Notes: generated by a model from the letters alone, not told the origin. A DNA stretch of 64,000 bases from Vittaforma corneae ATCC 50505 (GCF_000231115.1 NW_006889834.1:233128-297127), one strand, 5' to 3'. Counted from the first letter of the stretch, positions 28,105 through 38,531 are shown. Made by a program: numbers and translations.

Positions 28105-28860
28105 TTAATATATTAGGTAGTGCATTAACAGCGGAATAAACTGGGGAAAGACCATTTTGCTGCAGGAAGACGTCAGCCTACCTGATTTGCTTTTCGTTAC
28201 AGGCTTTCCAGGCTCGTAACCATCCAAACAGCTGGACAGTGTCACGATCTCATAGTTATATTCCTTTATTGCATCAATTATCTCAGAAAGATTGCCGTCC
28301 TGCTCAAGTCTTTGTTCGTAGAGTTGAATAATGAATGAGTCGTGTTTGTAGTTGTTCGGGCCAAGGAAGTCTCGGATTCTGTCTACAGGATCCTCGTCCG
28401 GATTGTCATGGGGGCACAGGCTGTATGAAGTCTGGATTATTTTACGTTTAACAAAGTAATTATACACATTCTGAACAGGAAGATCACCATTTTTAGGTGC
28501 TCTAGCATACTTAATGTCTTTCGATGTTCTGGATTGCATGAACTTCAACTGCTGGTCTAGGTCTTCCTCAACATCTTCATAGGGCTGATCGTCTGTGTAT
28601 GCTCTTTTTGGGCTGGACCTAAATCCAATCTCGTGGCCTTCATCCTCGACTCTGTCATAGATGCCTTGGAACTCAGAGCCTACAATTGAAGGATTGAAAT
28701 GAAAAGTAGCAGGCACACCCTTCTTATCAAGAATATCCAGAATGCTGTCTGTATATGCGCTGGGCCCCTCATCAATTGTCAAAGCAACAACACCAGTGCT
28801 CGTGCAGGTGTCAGGCAGAGTAATGGACGATATTAATCCTAGAAGAATCAAGTATTTCAT
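28105..28860 (-). CDS. Polysaccharide (chitin) deacetylase-like protein, probably inactive
   Basis: 251 residues with an N-terminal signal peptide (KYLILLGLISSITL). The NodB fold is apparent: ALTIDEGPSAYTDSILDILDKKGVPATF, then GHEIGFRSS, then NGD. The usual first motif TFDDGP reads TIDEGP, and the zinc-binding H-x3-H motif (SHTWSH type) is replaced by GFRSSPK. The zinc site is therefore lost. A microsporidian homologue from Encephalitozoon cuniculi has been described as lacking deacetylase activity, which fits. The family localises to the plasma membrane/spore wall interface. The C-terminal hydrophobic end may be a GPI signal. Confidence 0.9.
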   Translation of the reverse strand: MKYLILLGLISSITLPDTCTSTGVVALTIDEGPSAYTDSILDILDKKGVPATFHFNPSIVGSEFQGIYDRVEDEGHEIGFRSSPKRAYTDDQPYEDVEEDLDQQLKFMQSRTSKDIKYARAPKNGDLPVQNVYNYFVKRKIIQTSYSLCPHDNPDEDPVDRIRDFLGPNNYKHDSFIIQLYEQRLEQDGNLSEIIDAIKEYNYEIVTLSSCLDGYEPGKPVTKSKSGRLTSSCSKMVFPQFIPLLMHYLIY

Positions 28861-29476
28861 GGTCTATGAAAATGCCAACATTATATCCTGCCAAATCGTT
28901 CTAAATGAATTCATTTAGAATATCAATATTTGGATAATTAAACATCCAACATCTATGCAATGCAATTAAGCTTAGATGGGCACTTGGCTAAGGGGTGGCT
29001 GTTTATAGTCGATGCAAACTGAAAGGCTCTAGTTGCATATTCCTTCGGACTTGAGTGCTTTTCTGTTTGGAATAAACTTAGCCGTTAAAGATTTAGTATA
29101 ATCTTTAAATAGCCGGCTGTGCTGAATGTATCATCAATACTTAAACCGTCTCCAATGAGATATGCCAGCAAGCATTATATCTTTAGCTCTGCTGTGATGA
29201 AATGTCTGGCTTTCAATTCCACCACTGTTCTCTGACATTGAGTAGTTCTTTGGTAGATTTGGGCAAGCTGGCGTTTATTATCCAATAGCATCATATCGCT
29301 CTTCAGATGCTCTCCTTTACTGCTGCGGGAGTGCTCATTTAAAGCGCACAATGCCGATGTTGTTAAATTGCCATTCTCTAGCGTTTTTTAATTTGAGCTT
29401 GTAATTGACACTTGATTTGCATCCTTTTGACTTTTAGTGATCAACTCACATAAAATGTTGTAAAAAATTTACCCCA
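28861..29476. other. Long divergent intergenic region upstream of CTP synthase
   Basis: About 615 bases. The CTP synthase signal (AAAAAATTTACCCC) sits at 29462-29475. A box-C-like GTGATGA (29194-29200) and a CTGA (29232-29235) occur, but the interval and flanks do not make a convincing C/D snoRNA. No ORF of note. Confidence 0.45.
29462..29475 (+). promoter_or_regulatory. CTP synthase start-site signals
   Basis: AAAAAATTT followed directly by ACCCC, one base from the ATG: the two-part microsporidian signal in compact form. Confidence 0.6.
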
Positions 29477-31097
29477 ATGAAGTACATTTTTGTTACTGGG
29501 GGAAGCTTCTCTGGAATTGGAAAGGGCATATTGTCGTCCTCAATTGGGGCAATACTGCAGTCATATGGCTACACAGTAACATTCTTGAAAGTGGATCCAT
29601 ATCTTAACTACAATGCAGGAAGACTTGAGCCAAGTGAGCACGGAGAGACGTTTGTATTGGCAGACGGAACAGAGGCAGATTTGGATTTAGGAAACTATCA
29701 GAGATTCTGCAATCTTATTCTTGATGCGTCTAATACGCTAACTTCGGGAAAGATTCTTTTTGATATCATAACAAATGAGAAGTCTGGATCTTATAATGGC
29801 AAAACACTGAGGTTTTGTACGGATTTTAATGACTATATCTCAAAGAGGCTGCAGTTTCTTCAGGAGAAGCCAGTGTGCACAATTATCAATCAAAGGAAGG
29901 TGTTTAAAAGACCCGATTTTATCATAGTTGAGCTTGGAGGCACTATTGGTGACGACGAAGCGTTTTTCCTGATCAAAGGGTTTTCAAGATACTTTGGAAA
30001 TATTGACAAGAACGATAAATGCTTTGTAACACTGGATTACATGATTGAAATTGGCGATATTGTTAAGACAAAGCTGCTACAAAACACACTAAACAATCTA
30101 AAAAGCTTTGGAATCACCAATGATATTATGATCTACAGGGGAAATAAAGAGATGGGCGACGTGTATCTTGGAAAAGTGTCTGAGAACTGCGGGATCAAAA
30201 AGGAGCACATTATATGGTCCAGAGACTGCACAAATCAGTACGATATCCCACAGGCTTTATTGGAACAAGGCCTTTATACCTCCATTAAGGAGCTGCTCTG
30301 TCTTGAGGATCGTAAGCAGTCGTTTTATCTAGATCAAAAATTTGGTATTTTTACAAAAATTTACGGAAAATCCAAAAAAATCGGAATTATTTCACGATAT
30401 TTCACAAACGACCAGCCATACACCAGTCTTGAAGATGCCGTTGTAAGTGCAGGAAAGCACTTTGGCCATGATATTGAAATTGTAACAATCAACTATCTCA
30501 AGCTGGCCAACAATGACAGTGACACATTCGACTTATTGAAAAGCGTCAATGGAATCATAATTCCAGGGGGCTTTGGAGACTTGAATGTTGAAACTAAAGT
30601 CATGGTTGCTCATTATGCCAGAATGAACAATATTCCATTCCTGGGAATCTGTCTTGGATTCCAAATAATGGTTATTGAGTTTGCGAGAAACCTGTTAGAA
30701 TTCTCAGACGCCTACGTCTGAGGAATTCAGTTCGTTTTCGCGTAACTTTCTGATCAGGAAGCATCCAAATATTGTCTGCTGTAACACAAAAGAGGACATA
30801 TTCCTGGGCGAATACACGGTCCAGTTTGGAGATATCTTAGGTACTAAGATTTACAAGACTGATAAAGCCAATCAAGTGTTCAGACATAGATATTCACTTA
30901 ATCCTGAGTATGAGGATGTCCTGCAGTCAGCTGGCATGAAGGTTGAAGGAAGAACAAGTGACAACAGGATAGTCGCCGTTTGTGTGGAGAAGAACAAGTT
31001 CTACTTTGGAGTTCAGTACCACCCTGAGTTGAGCAGCAGACCTGAGAGTGTAGACCCAATAATTATGGCTTATGTGCAAGCGGTAATTGAAAACTAG
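29477..31097 (+). CDS. URA7: CTP synthase, frameshifted
   Basis: Amidoligase domain: VTGGSFSGIGKGILSSSIGA, KVDPYLNYNAG, ELGGTIGDDE. Glutaminase domain: GICLGFQ (nucleophile Cys) and QYHPELSSRPE (catalytic His and Glu). The enzyme converts UTP to CTP using glutamine, the last step of pyrimidine nucleotide synthesis. The frame stops at 30719-30721; the next 370 bases continue the same protein in another frame (SEEFSSFSRNF, then FRHRYSLNPEYE, to 31097). Removing one T at about 30713 gives DATSEEF against DANSTEF in the family. The break is not in a homopolymer. An in-frame ATG at 30876 inside the second part is not a sensible start. Confidence 0.93.
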
Positions 31098-31269
31098 TTA
31101 ATAATTAAAAATGATGACGTAATGCAAAGCACTGTCTATTAAACTATGGCTTTCCTTCCATATTCTTTTAATATAAGAAATGTGCTATACTGCTCAGCAG
31201 TTAATCTGACTAATGCAATATACTGCTGTATGTTTAAGGAGCTAAGCTCAATTAATTTAATATTTGAAT

Positions 31270-32907
31270 CTAGCGTTTGCTTTTTAATTTCGAAACAAGC
31301 TGTTCCAGCTCTGCTGAAATGTTCTTTAGCACCTGCAGATTGCCTTCCTTTTGAATTAATAAAGTAAAGTTTTGCAGGATCTTTTCAATTCTTGATTTTT
31401 GAAGTGATATCGTGGACGGTTGAATGGAGGACTTTTCAAGAAGAGTGCATTTCGAATCAAACAGTTTTGTAATTTCATTTACATAATTAATATCTTTGCT
31501 GATGGTCTTTGCATTCTTCTTAGATTGTAACTCTGCCGTGGAAGCATCGCCATCAGTTTCAACGATCTTGAGATCCTCAGCATCTTCCTTGAAATGCCCA
31601 TTACTGCTATTCCCATCAAAGAAGAACATGCTTCGGTTGCTTGTTAGATCTTCGAAATCAACGGTAAATGGGTTGTCAATACTGGTATCAGCAGAAATAC
31701 AACGGCTCCTGGTGCTGTAAGGATCAGCGGCATTCAAGGCACTGTCCACTAGAACCGATGAGTCGACAGTAGAATCTGAGCAATCTTGTCTTTCTGATCC
31801 TGAGGAGCCGCTGTACTTGTGAGAGGACTCCTTTATCCTGCTGGCATACCTGAGTGTATTCAGCGTATGCTCAATGTCTTTAATACTAGGCGAGATATTT
31901 GCGATAAAACAGGTCTTGGAATTACCTATCAGTGCATTCTTCAAAATTTGAGTCAATTTACTTTGTCTAAATGGCAGGAACTTGCTTTTCATTTCTATGC
32001 CTCGGATACATTCCTTCAGTGCCAATAAGCTTTTATTGATCTCTGCACCCTCTGTTGCAACCTCCTTTGAACACACTCTCCTATCGCATCCTCTCTCACT
32101 TCCTGCAAGATCCACAATGGCCAGTGAATGGCTGGACAAAAGCTTCTTCGATCTAACAACTTCCGATTTTTCAGCTGCTGGCAAAAACTCAATAATAACA
32201 ACAGCATGGGATCGGGAGGAACAAGCATTAGTGTCGGTTATAGATGTGCTTCTATTCAAAACGCCCGCCTTCAGGATATTCCTTGCATCCTCAAACCCGT
32301 GGAATGGTCGGACTGTTATTTCCGATGCATAGATTTCATTGTTTTTTTCAAAAAGGTTAATTTTTAGATTGTTTCTTAGACAGTCCTGCACATTTCCCAT
32401 ATACACTTCAAGAAATGAAAGCGCTCCACAGGCAATTCTGGACGACGAATATTTTAAAACCTGGAACAGCAGCCCCGACTTCTGGTCTAGCAGTGTATAT
32501 GTCTTTCCAGTTCCTGTCTGGCCATATGCGATAACCGAGCCAGACCCGCCGTCTATTGAAAAATCTACCATTCCTTTGACTGCCAATTGGAAAATTTCCT
32601 CGTTGGAACAATTTTCATCAAAGGCACTATCAAACAAAAACTGATGATTAAACTCAATATCATCAAGGGAGTATGACAGCTTACTATTTTGAACGATAAC
32701 GCTGTTGTTTTCTATTTTAACTGTGTCTTTACCTTCTTCAATGGGCTTTTTTCTGACACAAACGTGGATGCTATTATTTGTTCTAAAAGACCAGATGGAT
32801 GGTTGTTGTGCTGCTTGTTCAGCACAGCATTCCTCTTTGTCGATGTTTCTACTGGCATTTGAGCAGTTTTCTTGCACCTTTGCTCCCGCCATTTTTTTCA
32901 ACACCAT
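31270..32907 (-). CDS. Kinesin-13 (MCAK/Kif2-like)
   Basis: 545 residues from the ATG at 32907; the frame opens earlier from a TTG. Kinesin-13 marks: a non-motor N-terminus of about 40 residues, SIHVCVRKKPIEEGKDTV, the P-loop AYGQTGTGKT, ACSSRSHAVVIIEF, VDLAGSERG, AEINKSLLALKECIRGIEM, and LPFRQSKLTQILKNALIGNSK. These motors depolymerise microtubule ends and correct kinetochore attachments rather than walking. The C-terminal third is Ser-rich and ends in a short coiled coil. A GGG rather than CCC lies upstream of the ATG. An alternative start is the ATG at 32892. Confidence 0.93.
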   Translation of the reverse strand: MVLKKMAGAKVQENCSNASRNIDKEECCAEQAAQQPSIWSFRTNNSIHVCVRKKPIEEGKDTVKIENNSVIVQNSKLSYSLDDIEFNHQFLFDSAFDENCSNEEIFQLAVKGMVDFSIDGGSGSVIAYGQTGTGKTYTLLDQKSGLLFQVLKYSSSRIACGALSFLEVYMGNVQDCLRNNLKINLFEKNNEIYASEITVRPFHGFEDARNILKAGVLNRSTSITDTNACSSRSHAVVIIEFLPAAEKSEVVRSKKLLSSHSLAIVDLAGSERGCDRRVCSKEVATEGAEINKSLLALKECIRGIEMKSKFLPFRQSKLTQILKNALIGNSKTCFIANISPSIKDIEHTLNTLRYASRIKESSHKYSGSSGSERQDCSDSTVDSSVLVDSALNAADPYSTRSRCISADTSIDNPFTVDFEDLTSNRSMFFFDGNSSNGHFKEDAEDLKIVETDGDASTAELQSKKNAKTISKDINYVNEITKLFDSKCTLLEKSSIQPSTISLQKSRIEKILQNFTLLIQKEGNLQVLKNISAELEQLVSKLKSKR

Positions 32908-33368
32908 TTTTGCTAGAGTCCCTTCAAAATATTTCAACTAAAAGTCTAAACTGTGGATTTGCATCTTGAGTCGCCGAGACTGCTAGGTAATCCATTGAAC
33001 ATGTTAGTGTTCTAACTCCATAAAAGCTGATTTGATGCTGAGAACCATCCTAAACAAAGTGATGAAGTTAATGTGGAAGCAAGATGACTATGACGTGCCG
33101 AGTGTAAAATATGCAATTACTCTAGCACCAGTAGCAGCTTACGTCTCAAATCACTCAAACATTGCTTTGGGTATTATCCAATCGAATAGCATCCAGCATG
33201 TCGTTTATTAATAGCACATCTTGCCTAGTATGCTCAGCAGCAAATATCACGTTCGCTTAAGTAGCATAATTGGTTATGGTACTGCATTACAAACAAGACA
33301 CCACTACTGTTGTATCATATTAGCTCTTTTACTGTTCGGATTTTTTGAAAAGTTTTTAGTCCTTGTAA
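32908..33368. other. Divergent intergenic region kinesin-13/NOP7
   Basis: About 460 bases. An AAAAGTTTTT-like block precedes the NOP7 ATG. No ORF, repeat or RNA gene recognised. Confidence 0.5.
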
Positions 33369-34544
33369 ATGGGCGGCTACAAGCACTTCAGACCAGCAGT
33401 CAAGTATGTGTCTAGAAAAACAGCTGTGCAAAAATTAAACGTGTCTGAAAAGCAGTTTGATAAGCTATCGGTCATGCTTGGGATATATCCGGTTGTTGCC
33501 GACAGTAAGAATTGCTACGACAAAGTCGATGGATGGTATTATAGAATAGAAGATGTAAAAACGATGTTTTACAGTGAAACTTATGGGATATTGAACAGAA
33601 ATCTGAAAAAAGAAGCGAAAAGACAGAAGATGCTGAAGTTTCAGCAGATTGAAAGGGCCTCTAAGGTCATAGATGAAGAATTTGATTTGATAGATCTTGT
33701 AAAACAGAAGTATGGGTCTCTCGGACAGTCGGTAGACGATTTAGGAAACACTCTTAAAAATTTGTACATTATCGACCTACTATCCATAGACTATGTTAAA
33801 GAGGAGCTAGAGAGTTTTAGAAAATTTATTATCGAACGGAAGCTGCTGAGTAAGGCGTTCATGTCAAAGAAAGGCATCTACTTTGGATTTAACGTTGAGA
33901 AAATAATTGTGTGCTGGATGGTTCCATATCCGGGAGCAAATCTTGCTGATTTTGTTGAAGAAAAAGTGGACTCTCCAGATGCCAAGACTGTGTGTAATTT
34001 TGATTTTCTTGATTTTGGGTCTCTCAGTGAAGAGGAAAGTGAGGCGGCCGAGATCACACATACTAATAGTCCTGACAAGCTTGATATTTCATTGCTCAAA
34101 TATGCATCACCACTCCTGAAAATACACCTGAAGCTTTGTGTCCACAAGTTTGGTATTCTCTATCCAAAAGAAAACGGCAAAAAGGCAGGCATCTTCAAGA
34201 ACATGAGGTTTTTTATAGATGTTAAGTCGATCAGCGAGCAGATAGCCTTTGTAATTCTCTCTCTTGACGGTGAAGTCGCAAGCTATGGCCAGGCCAAGTT
34301 TATAATTACCGAGACCGTTGATGCCATCGATCCAGAAAACATCTATCTTCAGCCACAGTATGTTTTTGACTGCTTGAATCAATCAAAGATACTTCCATAC
34401 GATTTGTACTTCGTCGGCAAAGAACTACCACCACACATTTCACCGTTTCCAAATGCTATTGATACCATCGACAGTAGAGCACTCAAACTGCTTTCAAATA
34501 AGAAAAAATACTCAATTTTGGACAGAGTCGAAGCCTTACATTAA
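33369..34544 (+). CDS. NOP7: Pescadillo (NOP7/PES1), ribosome biogenesis
   Basis: 391 residues. The pescadillo N-terminal domain is clear: KYVSRKTAVQKLNVSEKQFDKL, then MLGIYPVVA, KVDGWYYRIEDVKTM. The C-terminal half carries a BRCT-like fold (FFIDVKSISEQIAFVILSL, then PQYVFDCLNQSKILPYDLY). NOP7 forms the PeBoW complex with Erb1 and Ytm1 for 60S subunit maturation in the nucleolus. Yeast and human proteins are about 600 residues; the acidic C-terminal tail is missing here. The ATG at 33369 gives the expected MGGYKHFRPA opening. Confidence 0.93.
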   Translation: MGGYKHFRPAVKYVSRKTAVQKLNVSEKQFDKLSVMLGIYPVVADSKNCYDKVDGWYYRIEDVKTMFYSETYGILNRNLKKEAKRQKMLKFQQIERASKVIDEEFDLIDLVKQKYGSLGQSVDDLGNTLKNLYIIDLLSIDYVKEELESFRKFIIERKLLSKAFMSKKGIYFGFNVEKIIVCWMVPYPGANLADFVEEKVDSPDAKTVCNFDFLDFGSLSEEESEAAEITHTNSPDKLDISLLKYASPLLKIHLKLCVHKFGILYPKENGKKAGIFKNMRFFIDVKSISEQIAFVILSLDGEVASYGQAKFIITETVDAIDPENIYLQPQYVFDCLNQSKILPYDLYFVGKELPPHISPFPNAIDTIDSRALKLLSNKKKYSILDRVEALH

Positions 34545-34592
34545 AAAGACGTCATTAAATTAATTAAAAGTAATTAGTGCTTGATGTGTTTA

Positions 34593-36755
34593 TTAGACTG
34601 AGGGCTGTATAAGTGTGGGCTTTTGAATCTCGTCATCAATTAGTGGCTTTTTAGAGTCCGTTGATGGAAGGTTGAGGGTTTTGTTTTCTTTGCCGCCGAC
34701 AACATTTCCACTCTCCTTGGAGCTCGCTGTGATGTTTTCAGCACTTGTGCCAGAGTGTCCATTGGTATTGCTGGCACCAGATATCTTCTTTTCAGCCCAA
34801 TTGCTATTTTTATTGGCTAATGCTTCACCGCCAGTGTATGGTTTAATACTCTCCTCCATATTTTTAATGGTTGCGTGTATTGTGTTTATGAAATCCTCAG
34901 GATTTAGTGACAATTCATCACCTAGCCCAAAGCTCAGTGGATCTGCATTGGAGGCGGTTACATTTCTATAAACACACTTTCCAGACCTGAAAGCTTCGTA
35001 TGGATTACTAAAGCTTTCACAAAACTCAGTAGCTACCGGATTTCCGCTGCTCTTAGTCTCGAAATCTTTTATCTCACTCCTTGGAGCATCGGCATTGATA
35101 AATATACTCATCATTGTCTTTTCGTTGCCACTAGGCATATCAGCACTAGATGTGTTATCACGAACATTGGTGTTGTTTTTAGGGGGGCTGATTGTTTCCT
35201 GCAAATTCGCTGGCGTACCCGAAATTTTGCTTGGAGCATTGCTATTTTCATTCATTTTGGTATTGTTATTGGGCTTTGAGGATAAGTCAGCCGTATTGCC
35301 TTCTTGTTTGACATTATCAAATAGGCTGGCATTGCTCTTTGGGATGTAGAACGCGTCGTCAGCAGCATTTTTTAAGATATAGCTATCTTTAAACGAATTT
35401 GTATTGCTTTTTGGGCCAGAACCAGTGCCAGATGTGCTAGCAGTACTCTTTGAGTCGTAACTGATGCCGGACAAGTTTGCAGTACCTTTTGGGTTGTACT
35501 TGCCACTGGATCCGAAGCTGTTATTGAGTGAGTTAGAGCCATTCCTTGAGCCATAGATATTATTGTCAGCAGCATTAGCACTATCTTTTGATGGCATTTC
35601 ATGACTGTCGGCGCTCATAGTAGACGCATTGCTTTTTTGGCCAACCATTTTTGTAAAATCAATCAGGCCATTACTTGATAAACTCGAATTCTTCTTATCT
35701 CTTTCAGATGGCGAGGTTCTCCCAATAATATCAGACATTTTGAAGAAGCTTGTTTCAACTGCATTGTCATTTTCTTCGTTGGCTGTGTTTTCTGATTGAT
35801 TCTTCGTAAAATTTCTAAACGAGTCTAAATTATCAAATCGCTTGACTTCAACCACAGAATCGCTGTCCTTGCCAATACCTGAAAACAAATCGTCGAGATT
35901 GACCATTCCGTTAAAATATGGAGTTTTTGAAAACCTAGAGAAGTCCCTTTTAGGCTCAACCGAAATGCTAACTTTTCTAAGCAATGCTCTTCGAGGGAAT
36001 GTTGGTGGATTTGAATATTTGAGACTATACTTTGAGCTTTCGTAGGTTTTGCCGTGGGAGCCATTGTAGTCCCTACCATCCGATTTGATAAGACTGTTGT
36101 CAAGTGCATCTCTTTTGTTGGGCGATTCTGGGAAGTAGTCGCTATTAAATCTGTGATTGTGGCCAAGTACATGTGAGTGGCGAGGTTTTCTATGCCAGTT
36201 AGAATTTTCTGCATCATGGAAGACATTATTTAGGCTACTTTTAGGAGTGAGGATATTCATGGTATTTTCGTCGCTTTTATGCCACTTTCTTGAATTTCTT
36301 CGATGATGGACATGGTCAAACAGATTATCATCACCGTCCAGGCTTTCATTGGTGCCTGAAACATCCCTGCCTTTGCGTAGCCTGCTTAGTGATTCTCGGC
36401 GACGACTGAAGTCGGGCACCACCTCATCATTGTCATAGCTCTGCTTTAAACTTGAAGAGCTTTTTTCATTTCTTAGAGGATAAATAACCTTTTTCTCAAA
36501 TGACCTATCCATCTTGGATATTGATTCTTCAATACGGGAAAGCCTGGTTGAAAGACTTATGATGCTATTGCTAATCTCGTTCAACTTTTTGTCGAGTTCG
36601 TTTTTGTTCTCGATGTTCCCAACAAGATGCGATCGGCCTTTGCCAATCAGATATCCATTCTTACCCCTTAGATACGACGTTATATCAAACACGAGTATCA
36701 TCATTGCAATTATGGAAACTGTAAAGAGTGTTGTACTTAACTTAGAAGCTTTCAT
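34593..36755 (-). CDS. Ser/Asn-rich type II membrane protein with degenerate repeats
   Basis: 720 residues. Residues 7-30 form a single hydrophobic segment near the N-terminus, then a short coiled coil (LNEISNSIISLSTRLSRIEESI), then about 600 residues of Ser/Asn/Lys-rich low complexity. Between about residues 415 and 500 the sequence repeats loosely with a period near 13 residues (PKGTANLSGISYD, SKSTASTSGTGSG, PKSNTNSFKDSYI, PKSNASLF). A folded-looking patch with two cysteines (FCESFSNPYEAFRSGKCVY) lies near residue 580. Probably a lineage-specific secretory or surface protein; no family recognised. AT-rich third positions and composition match neighbours. Confidence 0.75.
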   Translation of the reverse strand: MKASKLSTTLFTVSIIAMMILVFDITSYLRGKNGYLIGKGRSHLVGNIENKNELDKKLNEISNSIISLSTRLSRIEESISKMDRSFEKKVIYPLRNEKSSSSLKQSYDNDEVVPDFSRRRESLSRLRKGRDVSGTNESLDGDDNLFDHVHHRRNSRKWHKSDENTMNILTPKSSLNNVFHDAENSNWHRKPRHSHVLGHNHRFNSDYFPESPNKRDALDNSLIKSDGRDYNGSHGKTYESSKYSLKYSNPPTFPRRALLRKVSISVEPKRDFSRFSKTPYFNGMVNLDDLFSGIGKDSDSVVEVKRFDNLDSFRNFTKNQSENTANEENDNAVETSFFKMSDIIGRTSPSERDKKNSSLSSNGLIDFTKMVGQKSNASTMSADSHEMPSKDSANAADNNIYGSRNGSNSLNNSFGSSGKYNPKGTANLSGISYDSKSTASTSGTGSGPKSNTNSFKDSYILKNAADDAFYIPKSNASLFDNVKQEGNTADLSSKPNNNTKMNENSNAPSKISGTPANLQETISPPKNNTNVRDNTSSADMPSGNEKTMMSIFINADAPRSEIKDFETKSSGNPVATEFCESFSNPYEAFRSGKCVYRNVTASNADPLSFGLGDELSLNPEDFINTIHATIKNMEESIKPYTGGEALANKNSNWAEKKISGASNTNGHSGTSAENITASSKESGNVVGGKENKTLNLPSTDSKKPLIDDEIQKPTLIQPSV

Positions 36756-37082
36756 TGTTTATCATTGTCGCTTCGATTAAATATGAAATCTGAAACAAGT
36801 TTTAAAATGGTAAATATATCAGGCACCACATTGATGTATGAAACACTCAGTTGTAAATATATAACATATTTATATTTCATAAAGATATTGCTGCTACTCA
36901 CTGATCTGTAAGGAGTGTAGCAACTTAATTTTTGAGGCATTGATATGACCTCAGAAACTATGCATTTACAAATGCATCAGGCTAATGGTATGTCTTTATC
37001 ATCCACAGCTATTCTTAGGGCCGGGTAATGTTCACATTTGAGGTCCAGAGTACTTATTCTTTTTTCTGCCCACCCTTCACCA
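36756..37082. other. Divergent intergenic region upstream of UTP15
   Basis: About 330 bases. CCCACCCTTCACCA (37069-37082) abuts the UTP15 ATG. Otherwise nothing seen. Confidence 0.5.
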
Positions 37083-38423
37083 ATGTTCATTCTAAGCAAC
37101 TCTTATCAGCTCAGAGACACAAAAACAGACATTTTTGATTTGCATTTTGACGCACACATGCCGATTTCGCATTTTATTTCTGTTGAGGGCCATCATGTAT
37201 TCTCAAGTAAAAATGAGCTATTTTCGTTGAAAGAGAAAAAGCAGAAGAAGATTGCCGGATTCAAAGCGGAGATTACAGCCCTATCCACACACCACCAATT
37301 AATTTGTGCTGGAGCTCTGAGTGGAGAAGTCCGCATCTTCTCTGGACATAGAGCTGCAATTCGACAGTTTCAGGGACACGATGCAGGAATAACTGATATA
37401 ATAATAACATCAAGCAAAACAGTCGTCTCGGCAGCCAAGGACCACTTTGTCAATTTCTACGATCTGACCGGAGATAAATCTATCTGCAAGCTTGACTTGG
37501 GCGATGAACTGCCCAGAAAGCTCTTGGAAGTTGGCAACAAGCTGGTTGTATTCTCAAAGAACATACTACTATACTCTTTGTGCGACTACAAATTGCTCAC
37601 AAAAGTTGACTTTGGCCTATCTATAGATGATGCGATTAATCTATCTCCAGAAAATATACTTTTTGTTTCTAAAAATAAGGCATATATTTTTAACACCAAT
37701 AATTTTGCAATTGAAAGCGGTGCTATACTTCATACCAGAGAGATTACTGGCCTTGGACTATATAAGGACAGGGTCTATTCTTGCTCGCTTGATGGGCGCT
37801 TCAAGTCATTCAACCAACAGCTAAAAAACATAAGCAATTTCAACTTTAATTCTAGACTCATATCATTTTCGATCGTCAATGATGTACCGTTTGTTGTGCT
37901 TGAGGCAGGCAAAATATATAGCCTGGAGGCTAAAAAGACAGTTGAGGAACAGCGAAAAAGCATGGGCAAATGCAGGCCTTACGAAGATGAAATTAACTAT
38001 GAGGTAATACAAAGCAACAAAAGAGTAGCAATAGAGGTGGAAAGACTCTTGGGAAATTTTATGTACAAAGAGGCTCTCAAAAAGTGTTTTAAAGATAACA
38101 GCCTTGAGCAGTCATTTGCAGTTCTAAAGTTCATTTCTGACAAGCGTAGCTTTATGAGATTAATGAAAGATGCGGACACCGATTTTTTGAAATGTACACT
38201 CCGGCTGTGCTTGGAAACCATAAAAATCGACGAATTCACGCCGCTGATTACCGAAATTCTAATGATTGTAACCTCAATATATTCTGACGAGCTGTCTGAA
38301 GATAAAGAACTAAGCGAGCTTGTCCGCGGCCTGAGCATTGAACTTAATGAAATTGTGGCCTTTGAGGAGATTTTTCTAAAGGCGGTGTCGTTTGCCGAAT
38401 CATTTTCGAGCCCATATGAATAA
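37083..38423 (+). CDS. UTP15: U3 snoRNP / SSU processome protein UTP15
   Basis: 446 residues from the ATG at 37083, which follows CCCACCCTTCACCA; an in-frame codon at 37038 lacks the signal. About six WD40 blades occupy residues 25-290 (ICAGALSGEVRIFSGH, VVSAAKDHFVNFYDL, VYSCSLDGRFKSF). After them an UTP15 C-terminal helical domain appears (NFMYKEALKKCFKD, then FAVLKFISDKRSFMRLMK, and SDELSEDKELSELVRGL). UTP15 is part of t-UTP, linking rDNA transcription with 18S rRNA processing. The order blades then helical domain favours UTP15 over other WD40 proteins. Confidence 0.88.
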   Translation: MFILSNSYQLRDTKTDIFDLHFDAHMPISHFISVEGHHVFSSKNELFSLKEKKQKKIAGFKAEITALSTHHQLICAGALSGEVRIFSGHRAAIRQFQGHDAGITDIIITSSKTVVSAAKDHFVNFYDLTGDKSICKLDLGDELPRKLLEVGNKLVVFSKNILLYSLCDYKLLTKVDFGLSIDDAINLSPENILFVSKNKAYIFNTNNFAIESGAILHTREITGLGLYKDRVYSCSLDGRFKSFNQQLKNISNFNFNSRLISFSIVNDVPFVVLEAGKIYSLEAKKTVEEQRKSMGKCRPYEDEINYEVIQSNKRVAIEVERLLGNFMYKEALKKCFKDNSLEQSFAVLKFISDKRSFMRLMKDADTDFLKCTLRLCLETIKIDEFTPLITEILMIVTSIYSDELSEDKELSELVRGLSIELNEIVAFEEIFLKAVSFAESFSSPYE

Positions 38424-38531
38424 ATTAATATTTCATACAAGTGTGCTAATACTATGTAAACTTAATCTCTACTCTTGCTGATTTGTACAACCAAGCTAAC
38501 TGCTCTGATTTTCAAAGAGATTTTCAGACCC

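Noticed and set aside
29190..29240. Possible C/D-box snoRNA (GTGATGA and CTGA)
   Set aside because: The boxes are about 31 bases apart and no terminal stem or D-prime/C-prime pair is apparent, so chance is more likely.
30876..31097. Separate short gene after CTP synthase
   Set aside because: It holds the catalytic His/Glu of the same glutaminase domain; it is the second half of a frameshifted gene.
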